Shown: positions 17,929-27,044, counted from the first letter of the stretch. The stretch is DNA of 52,655 nt from Methyloglobulus sp. (GCA_013141505.1 JABFQX010000001.1:1-52655); one strand, 5' to 3'. Program-made: numbers and translations. The notes: a model not told the origin generated them from the sequence alone.

Positions 17929-18267
17929 TCAATACCAGCTATTACTGCTATCTCCGGTGCTATGTGTATAGTAAGTCTCACCTTTGTGCTTATAGCGAAA
18001 ATCGTCGCCAGAACTTGATGTTCTTTTGCCATCGCCCACGAACTCCAGAATTATGCGAGCAACCACAAACGCCGGCACCAAAATATGCCAAAGCACCTTA
18101 CCCGCCAAACACTGATACGCTTTGGCTTTGGCGTTGGGGGATGGATCCACGAGCAGGGGATCTCCTAAGGTTTCGGCAACGAGTTGCCGCCAGGCACCGA
18201 TTACGAAGGCGGCCAATACGACTAACACGACAATATATTCGATGGTGGTTACGATCAGGTTAAACAT
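17929..18267 (-). CDS. hypothetical membrane protein downstream of TraG
   Basis: A 112-residue protein on the opposite strand to the transfer operon, tail to tail with it. Two membrane helices (residues 5-27 and 57-75) are separated by a loop ETLGDPLLVDPSPNAKAKAYQCLAGK, and the tail is hydrophilic (SSSGDDFRYKHKGETYYTHSTGDSSNSWY). A clear ribosome-binding site AAGGAG precedes the ATG. GI-type elements often carry a small minus-strand membrane protein at this place, but I could not match it to a named family. Confidence 0.65.
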   Translation of the reverse strand: MFNLIVTTIEYIVVLVVLAAFVIGAWRQLVAETLGDPLLVDPSPNAKAKAYQCLAGKVLWHILVPAFVVARIILEFVGDGKRTSSSGDDFRYKHKGETYYTHSTGDSSNSWY

Positions 18268-18375
18268 GGTTGCTCTCCTTAACAGCTTGTTTGAGCTGTT
18301 TTTTTCAGGCCAAGACCGCGTGAGTAAGTTTTCTTGGCCAGAGTCCGCTGCTTTAGGGTTGTGGCCACTTTTTTT

Positions 18376-18942
18376 TCAAGCCAAAATCCGACTCAAGTCG
18401 ATGACTAAGTCCGGTAAGTCGGCTGGGCTGATCTTGCCTGTTTTGTCTAAGGTTTCACAATGGCCATAGCCAGTTTCATTTGGTTGGCTATACCGTTCCA
18501 AACGTTGCGCATTCATGTCAATGATCCAGAACTCCTGAATACCACTACGGGCATACAACGGCAGTTTGGTCTTCCGGTCATAGTCGATCGAACTGTCGGC
18601 CACTTCGATTAACACCAATACATCGGAAGGTTTCGGATGTGAATCATAATAATAATCCGACCGTGGCTTTAGGAGCATAATATCGGGCTGTGGCTCCGAC
18701 CATTCGGAAAGCCGTACTGGGTTTTGTACCGAAACGATAGCCTGGTCACTAATCTCCTTATTTAGGAGATGCAAAATTAGTGTAACGATTCCCGCGTGGT
18801 GACTTCCTATCGGTGACATATCAATGAGTTCCCCTTCGATCAGCTCGACCCGGCTGTCTTCATGCAAGATACCGGCATCGCCCATGCGGTAATAATCGCT
18901 GACGCTGAGTTTATGGCGGACATTGGCGGCTGGACTGCTCAT
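18376..18942 (-). CDS. Uma2-family (DUF820) restriction-endonuclease-fold protein
   Basis: A 188-residue protein with the full Uma2/DUF820 pattern: RVELIEGELIDMSPIG at residues 31-46, then the PD-(D/E)XK core QPDIMLLKP, VLVLIEVADSS and DRKTKLPLYARSGIQEFWIID. The catalytic Asp, Glu and Lys are all present. The fold is that of restriction nucleases, but no function has been settled for the family, which is found in many copies in cyanobacteria and some proteobacteria. Here it is an accessory gene inside the conjugative block, upstream of the relaxase and on the other strand. Confidence 0.85.
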   Translation of the reverse strand: MSSPAANVRHKLSVSDYYRMGDAGILHEDSRVELIEGELIDMSPIGSHHAGIVTLILHLLNKEISDQAIVSVQNPVRLSEWSEPQPDIMLLKPRSDYYYDSHPKPSDVLVLIEVADSSIDYDRKTKLPLYARSGIQEFWIIDMNAQRLERYSQPNETGYGHCETLDKTGKISPADLPDLVIDLSRILA

Positions 18943-19322
18943 GGCTTCCCACGGTTAAATGTAAGTGTTAGGTTGACGCTGTTTTTAAGGAAAAGTTTAA
19001 TTCTGGGCTTTATTTAACATAACTGGAGCAAGACTGCAATTCTATTGCTTTGATATTTTTGTGTACTTATCCACAGATTTTGTGGACAGCGTTGTGGAAA
19101 GGCCCGGTTTTGGGGTTGCAAACCCCCTAAATCCAAGGGATTTTATTGGATTGTCCAATTATTGCACAATGGCTGAACTTTGCGCGTGGTTTAACGGGTT
19201 TTTTTTAGGATTACTGTAAAACTATCAATAGTATAGGCTGGGCAAACGTGGTAAGGTAAACGCCAGATTAATGCCTTGTTTTTACGTGGTTTTAACCCAA
19301 GATTATGCTCATGTAATTACTT
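18943..19322. other. hairpin-rich gap before relaxase; possible oriT/origin
   Basis: No gene. It contains TTATCCACA (19067-19075), a perfect DnaA-box match; a TCCACA/TGTGGA inverted repeat (19070-19086); GGGGTT-GCA-AACCCC (19112-19126); and ATTGGA-TTG-TCCAAT (19145-19159), all within 95 bp. The surrounding DNA is AT-rich compared with the genes on either side. Relaxase genes often sit next to oriT, so this is the best candidate in the window, but no nick site is recognised. Confidence 0.4.
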
Positions 19323-21074
19323 ATGTCGCTGAACTTTTTCCAAAAGCACAAGCCGCTCCCTGCCCCGGTTATCATGCCGGCAAGCAACCCTGCGCCGCCC
19401 CATTGCCACCCTGTATTGTCCCCCAACGCCTTATTGGCGCCACATGCTGCCGCCATCAGCCGCATTGAAGAACTGGCAGGGGTGCCGGCGGCGTATTTCC
19501 GGCACTACTATTTGGCCCCGCTGCACCATTATGCCCGCTTCGTCCAGCAACTGCCGGCCTCGGAAGCCCACCACCATGCCCAGGCCGGGGGCTTGTTGGC
19601 GCATACCTTGGAAGTGGCCACGACGGCCTTGTCACTCCGCCAGGGCTATTTGTTGCCGCCAGGGGCTCAGGTCGAGGCGTTAGTGCATTTGAAGGATGTG
19701 TGGACGTATGCGGTGTTTACCGCGGCGCTGTGCCATGACCTGGCCAAACCGGCGGTGGACCAGAAAGTGACGTTGTATGATACTGCGGGCCGGCCTATTG
19801 GCCTTTGGGACCCGTGGGCGGGCGATATCGACGGCAATGCCGAAACCCACTGGTATGGCGTTGAATTTGTCCGTAACCGGACTTACCGCTTGCATGAGAA
19901 AGCGGCGATGCTGTTGGCGCACCGCATCATTCCCGTCACGGGCATGACATGGCTCGCCAGCGACCGGCAGGCGTTCTCGGCCTGGTGCGCTTGTGTCTCG
20001 GGGGACACCAGCCAGGCCGATTGCTTGGGCGAGATCATTGGTTTGGCCGACCGCCAATCGGTTGGCCACAGCCTCGGCGCTGAGCCGGGGGCCAAGGCCG
20101 CCAAGTCCCAGGTCGTCCCGCTCCACGAAAAGCTGGTGATGGCGCTGCGGCAACTGGTCGACGAGAACACCCTGCCCTTGAACCGCAACGGGGCGGCAGG
20201 TTTTAGGGCGGGCAATAAGCTGTGGCTGGTCAGCAAACGCGCGGTCGACAGCATGCGCCTGTACCTGAACCAGTCGGGGCATTCGGGGATACCGACGGAA
20301 AACCAGCGGTTGTTCGACGTGTTGCAGGAACACCAGGTGCTGGAGGCGAACCTGGACCGGGCGATCTGGCGCATGACGGTGCAAGGCGACGGTTGGTCGC
20401 ATGACTTAACGCTGATCTGCATACCGCTTATCAAGGTTTGGGCCAACACGGAGGCCTGGCCGGGGGAGTTTACAGGATCGGTCACGGTGCAGCGTACCGA
20501 CGACGATGCCGCAGAATTAGAGACAGTTAATCCGCTGGACGATAACGAAGTGATGCCATCGGGTGCTGAGGCCAGTGAGACGACTAAAACCCAGCCACCC
20601 AAGAGTGACAGCAAACCGATCACTGTGCCAGACACCGCAGCCCCGAAACCGAAAAAAACGGCCGTTACCGCGATCGCTGAAAACAAAGCGCCTGCGGTTG
20701 TTGCTATGAAAACGGGCGATGCTTTTTTGGACTGGATTATTGCCGGTATTCAAGACCGGTCGGTGGATTATAACAATTCCGGTGCCCGGATTCATGTGGT
20801 CAATGAGGGGGTGTTATTGTTGAGTCCGGGTATTTTTCAGGATTATGTGCGGGTTCATCAACTGGATGAGCCCTGGGAAAGCATACAAAAACAGTTTTTA
20901 AAGTTGGATTTGCATGAACGTACGGCAGGCAGTTTCAATATCCATCGTTATCGGGTATCAGGTGATAACCAGAGTGCCCCGATCACGGCCTTGTTATTGA
21001 AGGATGTTGGGCTGTTGTTTAAGACCGGAACGCCGAGACCGAATCCGCATGTGGTTAAGATGGTGACCCTGTGA
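19323..21074 (+). CDS. MobH-family relaxase (TraI_2, TIGR03760/PFL_4751 type)
   Basis: A 583-residue relaxase that would nick the element at oriT and pilot the strand. The N-terminal TraI_2 domain carries the HD-type metal site: HHHAQAGGLLAHTLEV (His83-85 and His94) and ALCHDLAKP (His138-Asp139), with WYGVEFVRNRTYRLHEKAAMLLAHRI following. A Pro/Lys-rich linker (residues 400-465) joins a C-terminal domain GDAFLDWIIAGIQDRSVDYN...ARIHVVNEGVLLLSPGIFQDY, as in other MobH relaxases. Length is typical (550-700). No strong ribosome-binding site is seen. The TraD coupling protein that normally accompanies it is not in the window. Confidence 0.88.
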   Translation: MSLNFFQKHKPLPAPVIMPASNPAPPHCHPVLSPNALLAPHAAAISRIEELAGVPAAYFRHYYLAPLHHYARFVQQLPASEAHHHAQAGGLLAHTLEVATTALSLRQGYLLPPGAQVEALVHLKDVWTYAVFTAALCHDLAKPAVDQKVTLYDTAGRPIGLWDPWAGDIDGNAETHWYGVEFVRNRTYRLHEKAAMLLAHRIIPVTGMTWLASDRQAFSAWCACVSGDTSQADCLGEIIGLADRQSVGHSLGAEPGAKAAKSQVVPLHEKLVMALRQLVDENTLPLNRNGAAGFRAGNKLWLVSKRAVDSMRLYLNQSGHSGIPTENQRLFDVLQEHQVLEANLDRAIWRMTVQGDGWSHDLTLICIPLIKVWANTEAWPGEFTGSVTVQRTDDDAAELETVNPLDDNEVMPSGAEASETTKTQPPKSDSKPITVPDTAAPKPKKTAVTAIAENKAPAVVAMKTGDAFLDWIIAGIQDRSVDYNNSGARIHVVNEGVLLLSPGIFQDYVRVHQLDEPWESIQKQFLKLDLHERTAGSFNIHRYRVSGDNQSAPITALLLKDVGLLFKTGTPRPNPHVVKMVTL

Positions 21075-21162
21075 TGATTTCTGACCGCGCTACAAGAACA
21101 ATTTAAGCTAGACAAAGGGTGGTTAACGAAGCATTTTTCTAGAATGTGATATCATATGCAAT

Positions 21163-21585
21163 ATGAGATACGTTTTGGATACCGATGTGGTCGTTTCCGC
21201 CATGCGTAGCCCAACGGGTGCTTCGGCGGCACTTTTGCTGGCTGCGCTTGACGAAGTTTTTGTAATCGTAGCCAACGTGCCGTTGGTCGTGGAGTATGAA
21301 GCTACCTGTAGTGTGGCAGAACACCAACTCGCCGCCGGATTGGATGAATATCAAGTCAGGCAGTTCTTGGATGCGCTGGCAGCCTTGGTCGATCCTGTCA
21401 AAACTCATTTTCTGTGGCGACCAAGGCTGCGCGACCCTGGCGATGAGATGGTGCTGGAAGCCGCAGTCAATGGCAGGGCCGATGCTATTGTCACCTTCAA
21501 TCTGCGTGATTTTGGAAGCATCCCTAATAATTTTGGCATTGAAGTCCTCAAACCATCTGAAGCACTTAAGAGGTTAAAGCAATGA
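21163..21585 (+). CDS. PIN-domain toxin
   Basis: A 140-residue protein of the putative PIN-family toxins (COG1569-like). It begins MRYVLDTDVVVSAMRSPTGAS, has VPLVVEYEATC (conserved Glu), LRDPGDEMVLEAAVNG and ADAIVTFNLRDFG, which give the acidic quartet of a Mg-dependent RNase. The next gene starts inside its stop codon (ATGA) and encodes a ribbon-helix-helix protein, so this is a toxin-antitoxin pair with the toxin first. It may stabilise the neighbouring mobile block. Confidence 0.85.
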   Translation: MRYVLDTDVVVSAMRSPTGASAALLLAALDEVFVIVANVPLVVEYEATCSVAEHQLAAGLDEYQVRQFLDALAALVDPVKTHFLWRPRLRDPGDEMVLEAAVNGRADAIVTFNLRDFGSIPNNFGIEVLKPSEALKRLKQ

Positions 21586-21833
21586 GTAATACCAGTACCT
21601 ACCCGTTACGGTTACCACGTTCAGTGAAGCTGGCCGTTGAAAAACTCGCAAAAGAAGAAGGTGTTAGCCTTAACCAGTTCGTGGCAACAGCTGTCGCTGA
21701 AAAGTTGACGGCAATTAACACCGCCAATTTTTTTGCGGACAGAAAAAGCCGGGCTGATTTTGAGGCCTTCCGTCGCATCCTTACCCGTGAAGGCGGGCAA
21801 CTACCTCGCGAAGATGATGAGCTACCCATTTAA
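21582..21833 (+). CDS. ribbon-helix-helix antitoxin
   Basis: An 83-residue protein. The N-terminal STYPLRLPRSVKLAVEKLAKEEGVSLNQFVATAVAEKL is a ribbon-helix-helix (CopG/HicB-tail-like) DNA-binding domain. The acidic C-terminus (residues 55-83, ending REDDELPI) would bind the PIN toxin. The 4-bp overlap with the toxin gene implies coupled translation. As in similar pairs it probably represses the shared promoter upstream of 21163. Confidence 0.85.
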   Translation: MSNTSTYPLRLPRSVKLAVEKLAKEEGVSLNQFVATAVAEKLTAINTANFFADRKSRADFEAFRRILTREGGQLPREDDELPI

Positions 21834-22125
21834 TGGACAAGTGCATCAGGGAAAAACCGGGAGTCAGTTTCCAGCGAATGGTTGGTTAGCTCCATAGCAG
21901 CCACTCAGGGAAAAATTTTGACTGCCGGTTTTCGACCCTGAGCCGACGATAAGATGCATTCCTGGGTTTTTTTCCTAAACCAGAACTTCAAGTACTAGCT
22001 TTGTTACTTGTTCAAGTTAATTCTTCTATTGCCATTACACCTAAATATCTTCAAGCTTACCTATTGAAGTATAGGTACTGTTCCCCACTATGACTGTTAA
22101 CTTTCTACCGTGAACAGTAACCTGA
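21834..22125. other. intergenic, no gene seen
   Basis: AT-rich, with a GGGAAAAA motif occurring twice (near 21850 and 21908) but no open frame or hairpin of note. It marks the end of the conjugative block and the change to lower-GC host-like DNA. Confidence 0.3.
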
Positions 22126-22595
22126 ATGAGTGATTCTTTGCACCTCGTTTGCCCAAACTGTCAGGCAGTTAACCGTGTGCCATCCCTTCGGCTTACCCAA
22201 CACCCTAATTGTGGCAAATGCCATCAACCGATCTTCAATGGGAAGCCGTTGGAGCTGACGGCTGCTACTTTCCATACCCAAATTACCAATAACGACATTC
22301 CGGTACTGGTCGATTTTTGGGCGCCATGGTGTGGGCCTTGCAAGATGATGGCATCGGCATTTGTCCAAGCTGCGTCAATTTTGGAACCCAAGGTGCGTTT
22401 AGCCAAAGTGGACACTGAAAGTGAACAGGCTTTGGAAGGCCAATAGATATCCACAGCATACCCACCATAGCCTTGTTCGAAGACGGAAAAGAGCTGGTAC
22501 GCCAGTCTGGTGCTATGGGCGCACAAGACATTGTACAATGGGCGAATGCTCATAAATTACCCGATAAGTACATGCTTTTGATATCCGGTTATTGA
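22126..22595 (+). pseudogene. trxC: thioredoxin 2 (TrxC), broken by a 1-base frameshift
   Basis: The first frame gives MSDSLHLVCPNCQAVNRVP...HPNCGKCHQP (the TrxC zinc-binding N-terminus, two CxxC), then the thioredoxin fold with WAPWCGPCKMM and KVDTESEQALEGQ, and ends at a TAG at 22444. The C-terminal part continues in another frame from about 22446 as DIHSIPTIALFEDGKELVRQSGAMGAQDIVQWANAHKLP with a stop at 22593-22595. Together they make a normal-length TrxC with the cis-proline loop (SIPT). One missing base after codon 106 (22441-22446) explains the break. The truncated product would lack the cis-Pro and last strands, so activity is unlikely. A sequencing error cannot be excluded. Confidence 0.85.
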
Positions 22596-22871
22596 CAGGT
22601 TCAGGCTTCAATTAGGGCTCTATTAATCCTTACAACCTATTATCGAAATAAACTAATATTGCCATTCGGTTCATTCATGGTTTACGGTTATATTTACCTT
22701 CCAGTACATGTGAATCCTGAGTAATGTCTACTTTCTTACATATACAAATTAGGCCAGAAACAGATATTTACTAATTTAGTGTTTAATTTCACCATTCCTC
22801 ATTTCTTTAATTGGCTTTTAATAAGGTTATGAAAAGAAACGAAATATTCACCTAATTACATCGATAACATC
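22596..22871. other. intergenic upstream of ppdK
   Basis: AT-rich promoter-sized gap of 276 bp. I see no gene and no clear sigma-54 or riboswitch signal; it presumably contains the ppdK promoter. Confidence 0.3.
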
Positions 22872-25619
22872 ATGACAGAAAACTATATCTATTCTTTCGA
22901 AAAAGGCGACGGACATAATAAAGTATTACTGGGAGGCAAAGGTGCAAACCTGTGCGAAATGACGCAGATTGGACTCAATGTGCCGCCTGGGTTTGTCATC
23001 ACAACCAAGGCTTGCCTGGATTATCTTGAAAACCATCAATTGCCTGACAATTTAATGGAAGATGTCAAAGGCCATATCGTCGAAGTTGAGGCGCTCTCAG
23101 GTAAAAAATTCGGCGATAGCCACAACCCTTTGCTAGTATCGGTTCGTTCCGGCTCTGCCATTTCGATGCCTGGCATGATGGATACCATTCTTAACCTTGG
23201 CCTCAATGCCCAAACGCTGACCGGATTGATTGAGCAGACGGGTGACACCCGTTTTGCCTATGACGCCTACCGCCGTTTTATCCAGCTATTCGGTAAGGTT
23301 GCCTTGGGAATTATGGATGAAAAATTCGATGTACATTTCGTGAACATCAAGAAACAAGCCGGGATTAAATCGGATGTGGGCTTAAGTGCCGATCATTTAC
23401 GCCAAATCAGCGAGCTGTTCCTGCAGGTGGTATTGGAAGAAACCGGCAAGCCATTTCCTGAAAACGTTTACGAACAACTGGAGTTGTCGATTATAGCGGT
23501 ATTCAACTCCTGGATGGGTAAACGCGCTGTCGATTACCGGCGTGAATTTCATATCACCCCGCAAATGGCGAACGGCACTGCCGTGAATGTCGTCGCCATG
23601 GTATTTGGCAATATGGGCAACGATTGTGCAACCGGCGTCGGTTTTACCCGCAATCCCGGTACTGGTGCCAATGAAATGTATGGCGAATACCTAGTCAATG
23701 CCCAAGGCGAAGATGTGGTGGCCGGTATCCGTACGCCTAAACCCGTGCATGAATTGGCTAATGAAATGCCGGAACTTTATAAGAAACTGGTCGATTTGCG
23801 TAACAAACTGGAGTCCCATTATAAGGAAGTCCAGGATTACGAATACACCATTGAACGCGGGATTTTGTATTGCCTGCAAACGCGTAACGGTAAGATGAAC
23901 GCCACGGCAATGGTACGCACTTCTGTAGAGATGGATGCCGAAGGCTTAATCAGCAAGAAAAAGGCTTTGTTGCGCATCAACCCAGAATTGCTGGAACAGC
24001 TCTTACATCCGCAACTCGACCCTGAGAATAAACAACACCCCGTAGCCCAAGGTTTGCCGGCTTCGCCGGGTGCAGCTTCCGGTAAATGCGTTTTCGATGC
24101 CGATACGGCAGAATTAATGGGTCGTGCCGGTGAGCCGGTCATTTTACTGAGGGAAGAAACCAAACCGGAAGACATTCATGGCTTTTTTGCCGCCCAGGGT
24201 ATTTTGACCAGCCGCGGCGGTAAAACCTCGCATGCTGCGGTCGTAGCCAGGGGTATGGGTAAAGCCTGCATTGCTGGCGCAGAAGACATCAAAATCGATG
24301 TGCGTTCCCGTCAGGCAGTTATAGGCGACTTGCACATCCGCCAAGGCGATATCATTACCATTGATGGCAGTACTGGCCTTATCTATATCGGAAAAATCCC
24401 AACGATTGAAACTTCCTTTTCTGAAGAATTAAAAACCTTATTGGGCTGGGCCGATGAAGTTGCCGAATTGGAAGTCCATGCCAATGTGGATACACCCGAA
24501 CGTGCAAGGATGGCAAAGAGTTATGGTGCGACAGGAATCGGTTTATGCCGTACCGAAAGGATGTTTAATGCCTCAGACCGCCTGCCTTTGGTCATTGACA
24601 TGATTCTGGCAGACACCAAAGAGGCGAGGCAACAGGCACTGGAAAAACTTTTTCCCATCCAGCGGGATGACTTTAAAGAACTTTTCGAGGCGATGTCCCC
24701 TTATCCTGTTACGGTAAGGTTGCTCGACCCGCCGATGCATGAGTTTTTGCCCAGTGAGCACCAACTTGAAGATGAAATAAAGTCGTTAAACCTTTATAAG
24801 GTCATGATTCACGGGCAGCAGGTTACTTTGGATACCTTGGGTGCGCAGGCAGCATTGCCTGGACCGTTTAACCTACTAAATGAGGAAGTCATCAACAAAG
24901 CGATTGCCAAAAAGGAATTGATGCTGAAAAAAGTCAAGGAATTGTACGAAGTCAATCCCATGCTGGGACACCGGGGCGTGCGCCTTGGTATGTCGTATCC
25001 TGAAATCTACCAGATGCAAATCCGCTCTATCCTTGAAGCAGCAGCGCTTTGTGAGAAACAACGCACACCGATATTGCCTGAAATCATGGTGCCTCAAGTG
25101 ATTACTGTTCAAGAGTTAATCAAAGTTAAGTCGTATGTCGATCAAATTCAACAGGAAGTCGAGCGTCAACACGGCATACGTTTGGAATTTAAATTCGGGA
25201 CTATGATAGAAACCGTTCGTGCCTGTACCCGCGCCGGAGAATTGGCTGAAGTGGCTGAGTTTTTTTCGTTCGGTACGAATGACTTAACTCAAGCGACTTT
25301 CTCTTTTTCTCGCGAAGATGCGGAAAATAAATTCCTGCCGCTTTACAACGAAACTGGATTACTGGAAGACAACCCGTTTGAAGTGCTGGATGCCACAGGT
25401 GTCGGCCAATTAATGAAAATGACCGCTGATGCAGGACACAAATCCCGGCCCGACATCAAAATAGGCATATGCGGAGAACAAGGCGGACACCCGCAATCGA
25501 TTCGTTTCTGCCATCACATCAAATTGGATTATGTTTCCTGTTCAGCACCCAGGATACCCATTGCCAGGTTAGCTGTTGCGCATGCAAAATTGCTCGAGAA
25601 TGACTACCGGATAATGTAA
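22872..25619 (+). CDS. ppdK: pyruvate, phosphate dikinase
   Basis: A 915-residue PPDK that interconverts pyruvate + ATP + Pi and phosphoenolpyruvate + AMP + PPi in the cytosol. The N-terminal nucleotide-binding domain begins LLGGKGANLCEM and has SVRSGSAISMPGMMDTILNLG. The swivelling phosphohistidine domain has SRGGKTSHAAVVARGMG with catalytic His454. The C-terminal PEP/pyruvate barrel includes GLCRTERMF, RLGMSYPEIY, FGTNDLTQATFSFSRED and GICGEQGGHP with catalytic Cys867. All key residues are present and the length is normal. In methanotroph-like metabolism it would work with PPi-dependent glycolysis (inference). It is a single-gene unit. Confidence 0.96.
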   Translation: MTENYIYSFEKGDGHNKVLLGGKGANLCEMTQIGLNVPPGFVITTKACLDYLENHQLPDNLMEDVKGHIVEVEALSGKKFGDSHNPLLVSVRSGSAISMPGMMDTILNLGLNAQTLTGLIEQTGDTRFAYDAYRRFIQLFGKVALGIMDEKFDVHFVNIKKQAGIKSDVGLSADHLRQISELFLQVVLEETGKPFPENVYEQLELSIIAVFNSWMGKRAVDYRREFHITPQMANGTAVNVVAMVFGNMGNDCATGVGFTRNPGTGANEMYGEYLVNAQGEDVVAGIRTPKPVHELANEMPELYKKLVDLRNKLESHYKEVQDYEYTIERGILYCLQTRNGKMNATAMVRTSVEMDAEGLISKKKALLRINPELLEQLLHPQLDPENKQHPVAQGLPASPGAASGKCVFDADTAELMGRAGEPVILLREETKPEDIHGFFAAQGILTSRGGKTSHAAVVARGMGKACIAGAEDIKIDVRSRQAVIGDLHIRQGDIITIDGSTGLIYIGKIPTIETSFSEELKTLLGWADEVAELEVHANVDTPERARMAKSYGATGIGLCRTERMFNASDRLPLVIDMILADTKEARQQALEKLFPIQRDDFKELFEAMSPYPVTVRLLDPPMHEFLPSEHQLEDEIKSLNLYKVMIHGQQVTLDTLGAQAALPGPFNLLNEEVINKAIAKKELMLKKVKELYEVNPMLGHRGVRLGMSYPEIYQMQIRSILEAAALCEKQRTPILPEIMVPQVITVQELIKVKSYVDQIQQEVERQHGIRLEFKFGTMIETVRACTRAGELAEVAEFFSFGTNDLTQATFSFSREDAENKFLPLYNETGLLEDNPFEVLDATGVGQLMKMTADAGHKSRPDIKIGICGEQGGHPQSIRFCHHIKLDYVSCSAPRIPIARLAVAHAKLLENDYRIM

Positions 25620-25847
25620 TCTTGCCCCGCAATAACGGACAGTCGAAAACGGCAATTTTCACAGATAATCGAAGGTGACAGTCCGACCCTAACCAGCCTA
25701 TGGGGAACAACTCTTAATTTTAAGCTAAGCTGACATTCAAAATACTTGCGAATGTCCTTGAAAGTTCGACATAATTTCATTTAAAGATACATGCCTGGCT
25801 TATTACCCCTACAATTTGTTTCGATAAAATCGAACTGATGCTTATAA
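25620..25847. other. intergenic, no gene seen
   Basis: 228 bp between ppdK and a secreted protein gene. No hairpin with a T-run was recognised after ppdK. Confidence 0.3.
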
Positions 25848-26951
25848 ATGAAAAAACTAATAATCGTCCTTGTGTTTGGGTTGCCATCTTTTGTTACCTT
25901 CGCATTTGACATAAACCCCTTTAAAAAATACGATGGCAGCCGTCAATTAGAGCCTAATAGCGAATATGGCGCTGGTATTGTAGCCAGTATTATCATCAAC
26001 CCAGTTCATGAGGAACTTACAGTAAAAACCATTTTTCTAGTGAAAGAAAAAAAGTTACCCGGTTACAAATTCATCACGAAATCAATGATTGATAAAGTTA
26101 TCCGAGGTGTACGTTGGAATGACGATCCTCTTCATTTGTTACCCGAACATCCATATGAATGGCTGGTCAACTTCGAACACGCGAGCGACATCGCCACGCG
26201 TATAAATCCTAATTTTGATCTACTTTATAGAAGCCACCATTCTGATTTGCAATTTCTACACGCCATGGCTGATTCAGATTCGGAAACAGCATTAACAACC
26301 CAAGAAGCCGTGTTGTCTTGGATAGAATTTTCTTATAAGGTTTCAACTGGTGTTATACCGATTAACACTCGATTTTCAAATTTAGAACGGTATGTAACAC
26401 CTAATGCCGCTCTTAATTTCAAAAAGCATTTCAACCAGAATGGAAGACGAAAAAACTGGACGCCAGCCTATCTGTTTGGGTTGAAGTGTAACCGGGAAGT
26501 ATCACCCCCTGACTCATACGGAAAACTAGATTGTTCGGAGACACCATGGCTTCCCAAGAAAGAAGATATCCAAAATATTGCTCTTGGCAGTATGCTTCAT
26601 GTCATCCAAGACTCTTTCTCTGACAGCCACGTAACAAGGAATCCGCAATATGATGGAAAATACTCCTTAATTCACGGTCGGTCAGGAATTGAAACTTTTA
26701 ATGCATACAAAAAACAGAGTATTAATTTGCATCGGGGCGCTGATGATTACCCTAACGATTTTGATAAACCACCTACTAATGAAGGCTTTAACCTTGAAGA
26801 AGTATCTTCAAGGCTAATCTCAACTGTGTTAACTGATAGACATCTTCTTAATAAAAGAAACCAATGTCCCGTGGTCATCAGAGATTTAACAAAAGGGATC
26901 TTTAAATTGTTGGATAGTAATGCAGTTGCCGGATCAGGTAAATATAAATAA
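25848..26951 (+). CDS. secreted protein resembling zinc phospholipase C / P1 nuclease
   Basis: A 367-residue protein with a signal peptide (cleavage near VTFAF). Candidate metal ligands are spread as in the phospholipase C/P1-nuclease superfamily: HEE at residues 54-56, WNDDP at 90-94, HHSDLQFLHAMAD at 130-142 and the helix GSMLHVIQDSFSDSHVTRN with His251, Asp255 and His261, the HxxxDxxxxxH arrangement of that fold. Overall similarity to named members is weak, so the substrate (phospholipid, nucleic acid or other) is unknown. It converges with the DUF1207 gene on the other strand. Confidence 0.5.
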   Translation: MKKLIIVLVFGLPSFVTFAFDINPFKKYDGSRQLEPNSEYGAGIVASIIINPVHEELTVKTIFLVKEKKLPGYKFITKSMIDKVIRGVRWNDDPLHLLPEHPYEWLVNFEHASDIATRINPNFDLLYRSHHSDLQFLHAMADSDSETALTTQEAVLSWIEFSYKVSTGVIPINTRFSNLERYVTPNAALNFKKHFNQNGRRKNWTPAYLFGLKCNREVSPPDSYGKLDCSETPWLPKKEDIQNIALGSMLHVIQDSFSDSHVTRNPQYDGKYSLIHGRSGIETFNAYKKQSINLHRGADDYPNDFDKPPTNEGFNLEEVSSRLISTVLTDRHLLNKRNQCPVVIRDLTKGIFKLLDSNAVAGSGKYK

Positions 26952-27044
26952 AAGGAAATTCGTAAGCAAAGGTTTGCTAAAAAATAAAGAAATGTAGAGC
27001 TAGTGTTGTTTGCGCCTATAAATTCGGTTGTAGGTTTAAGAAGA

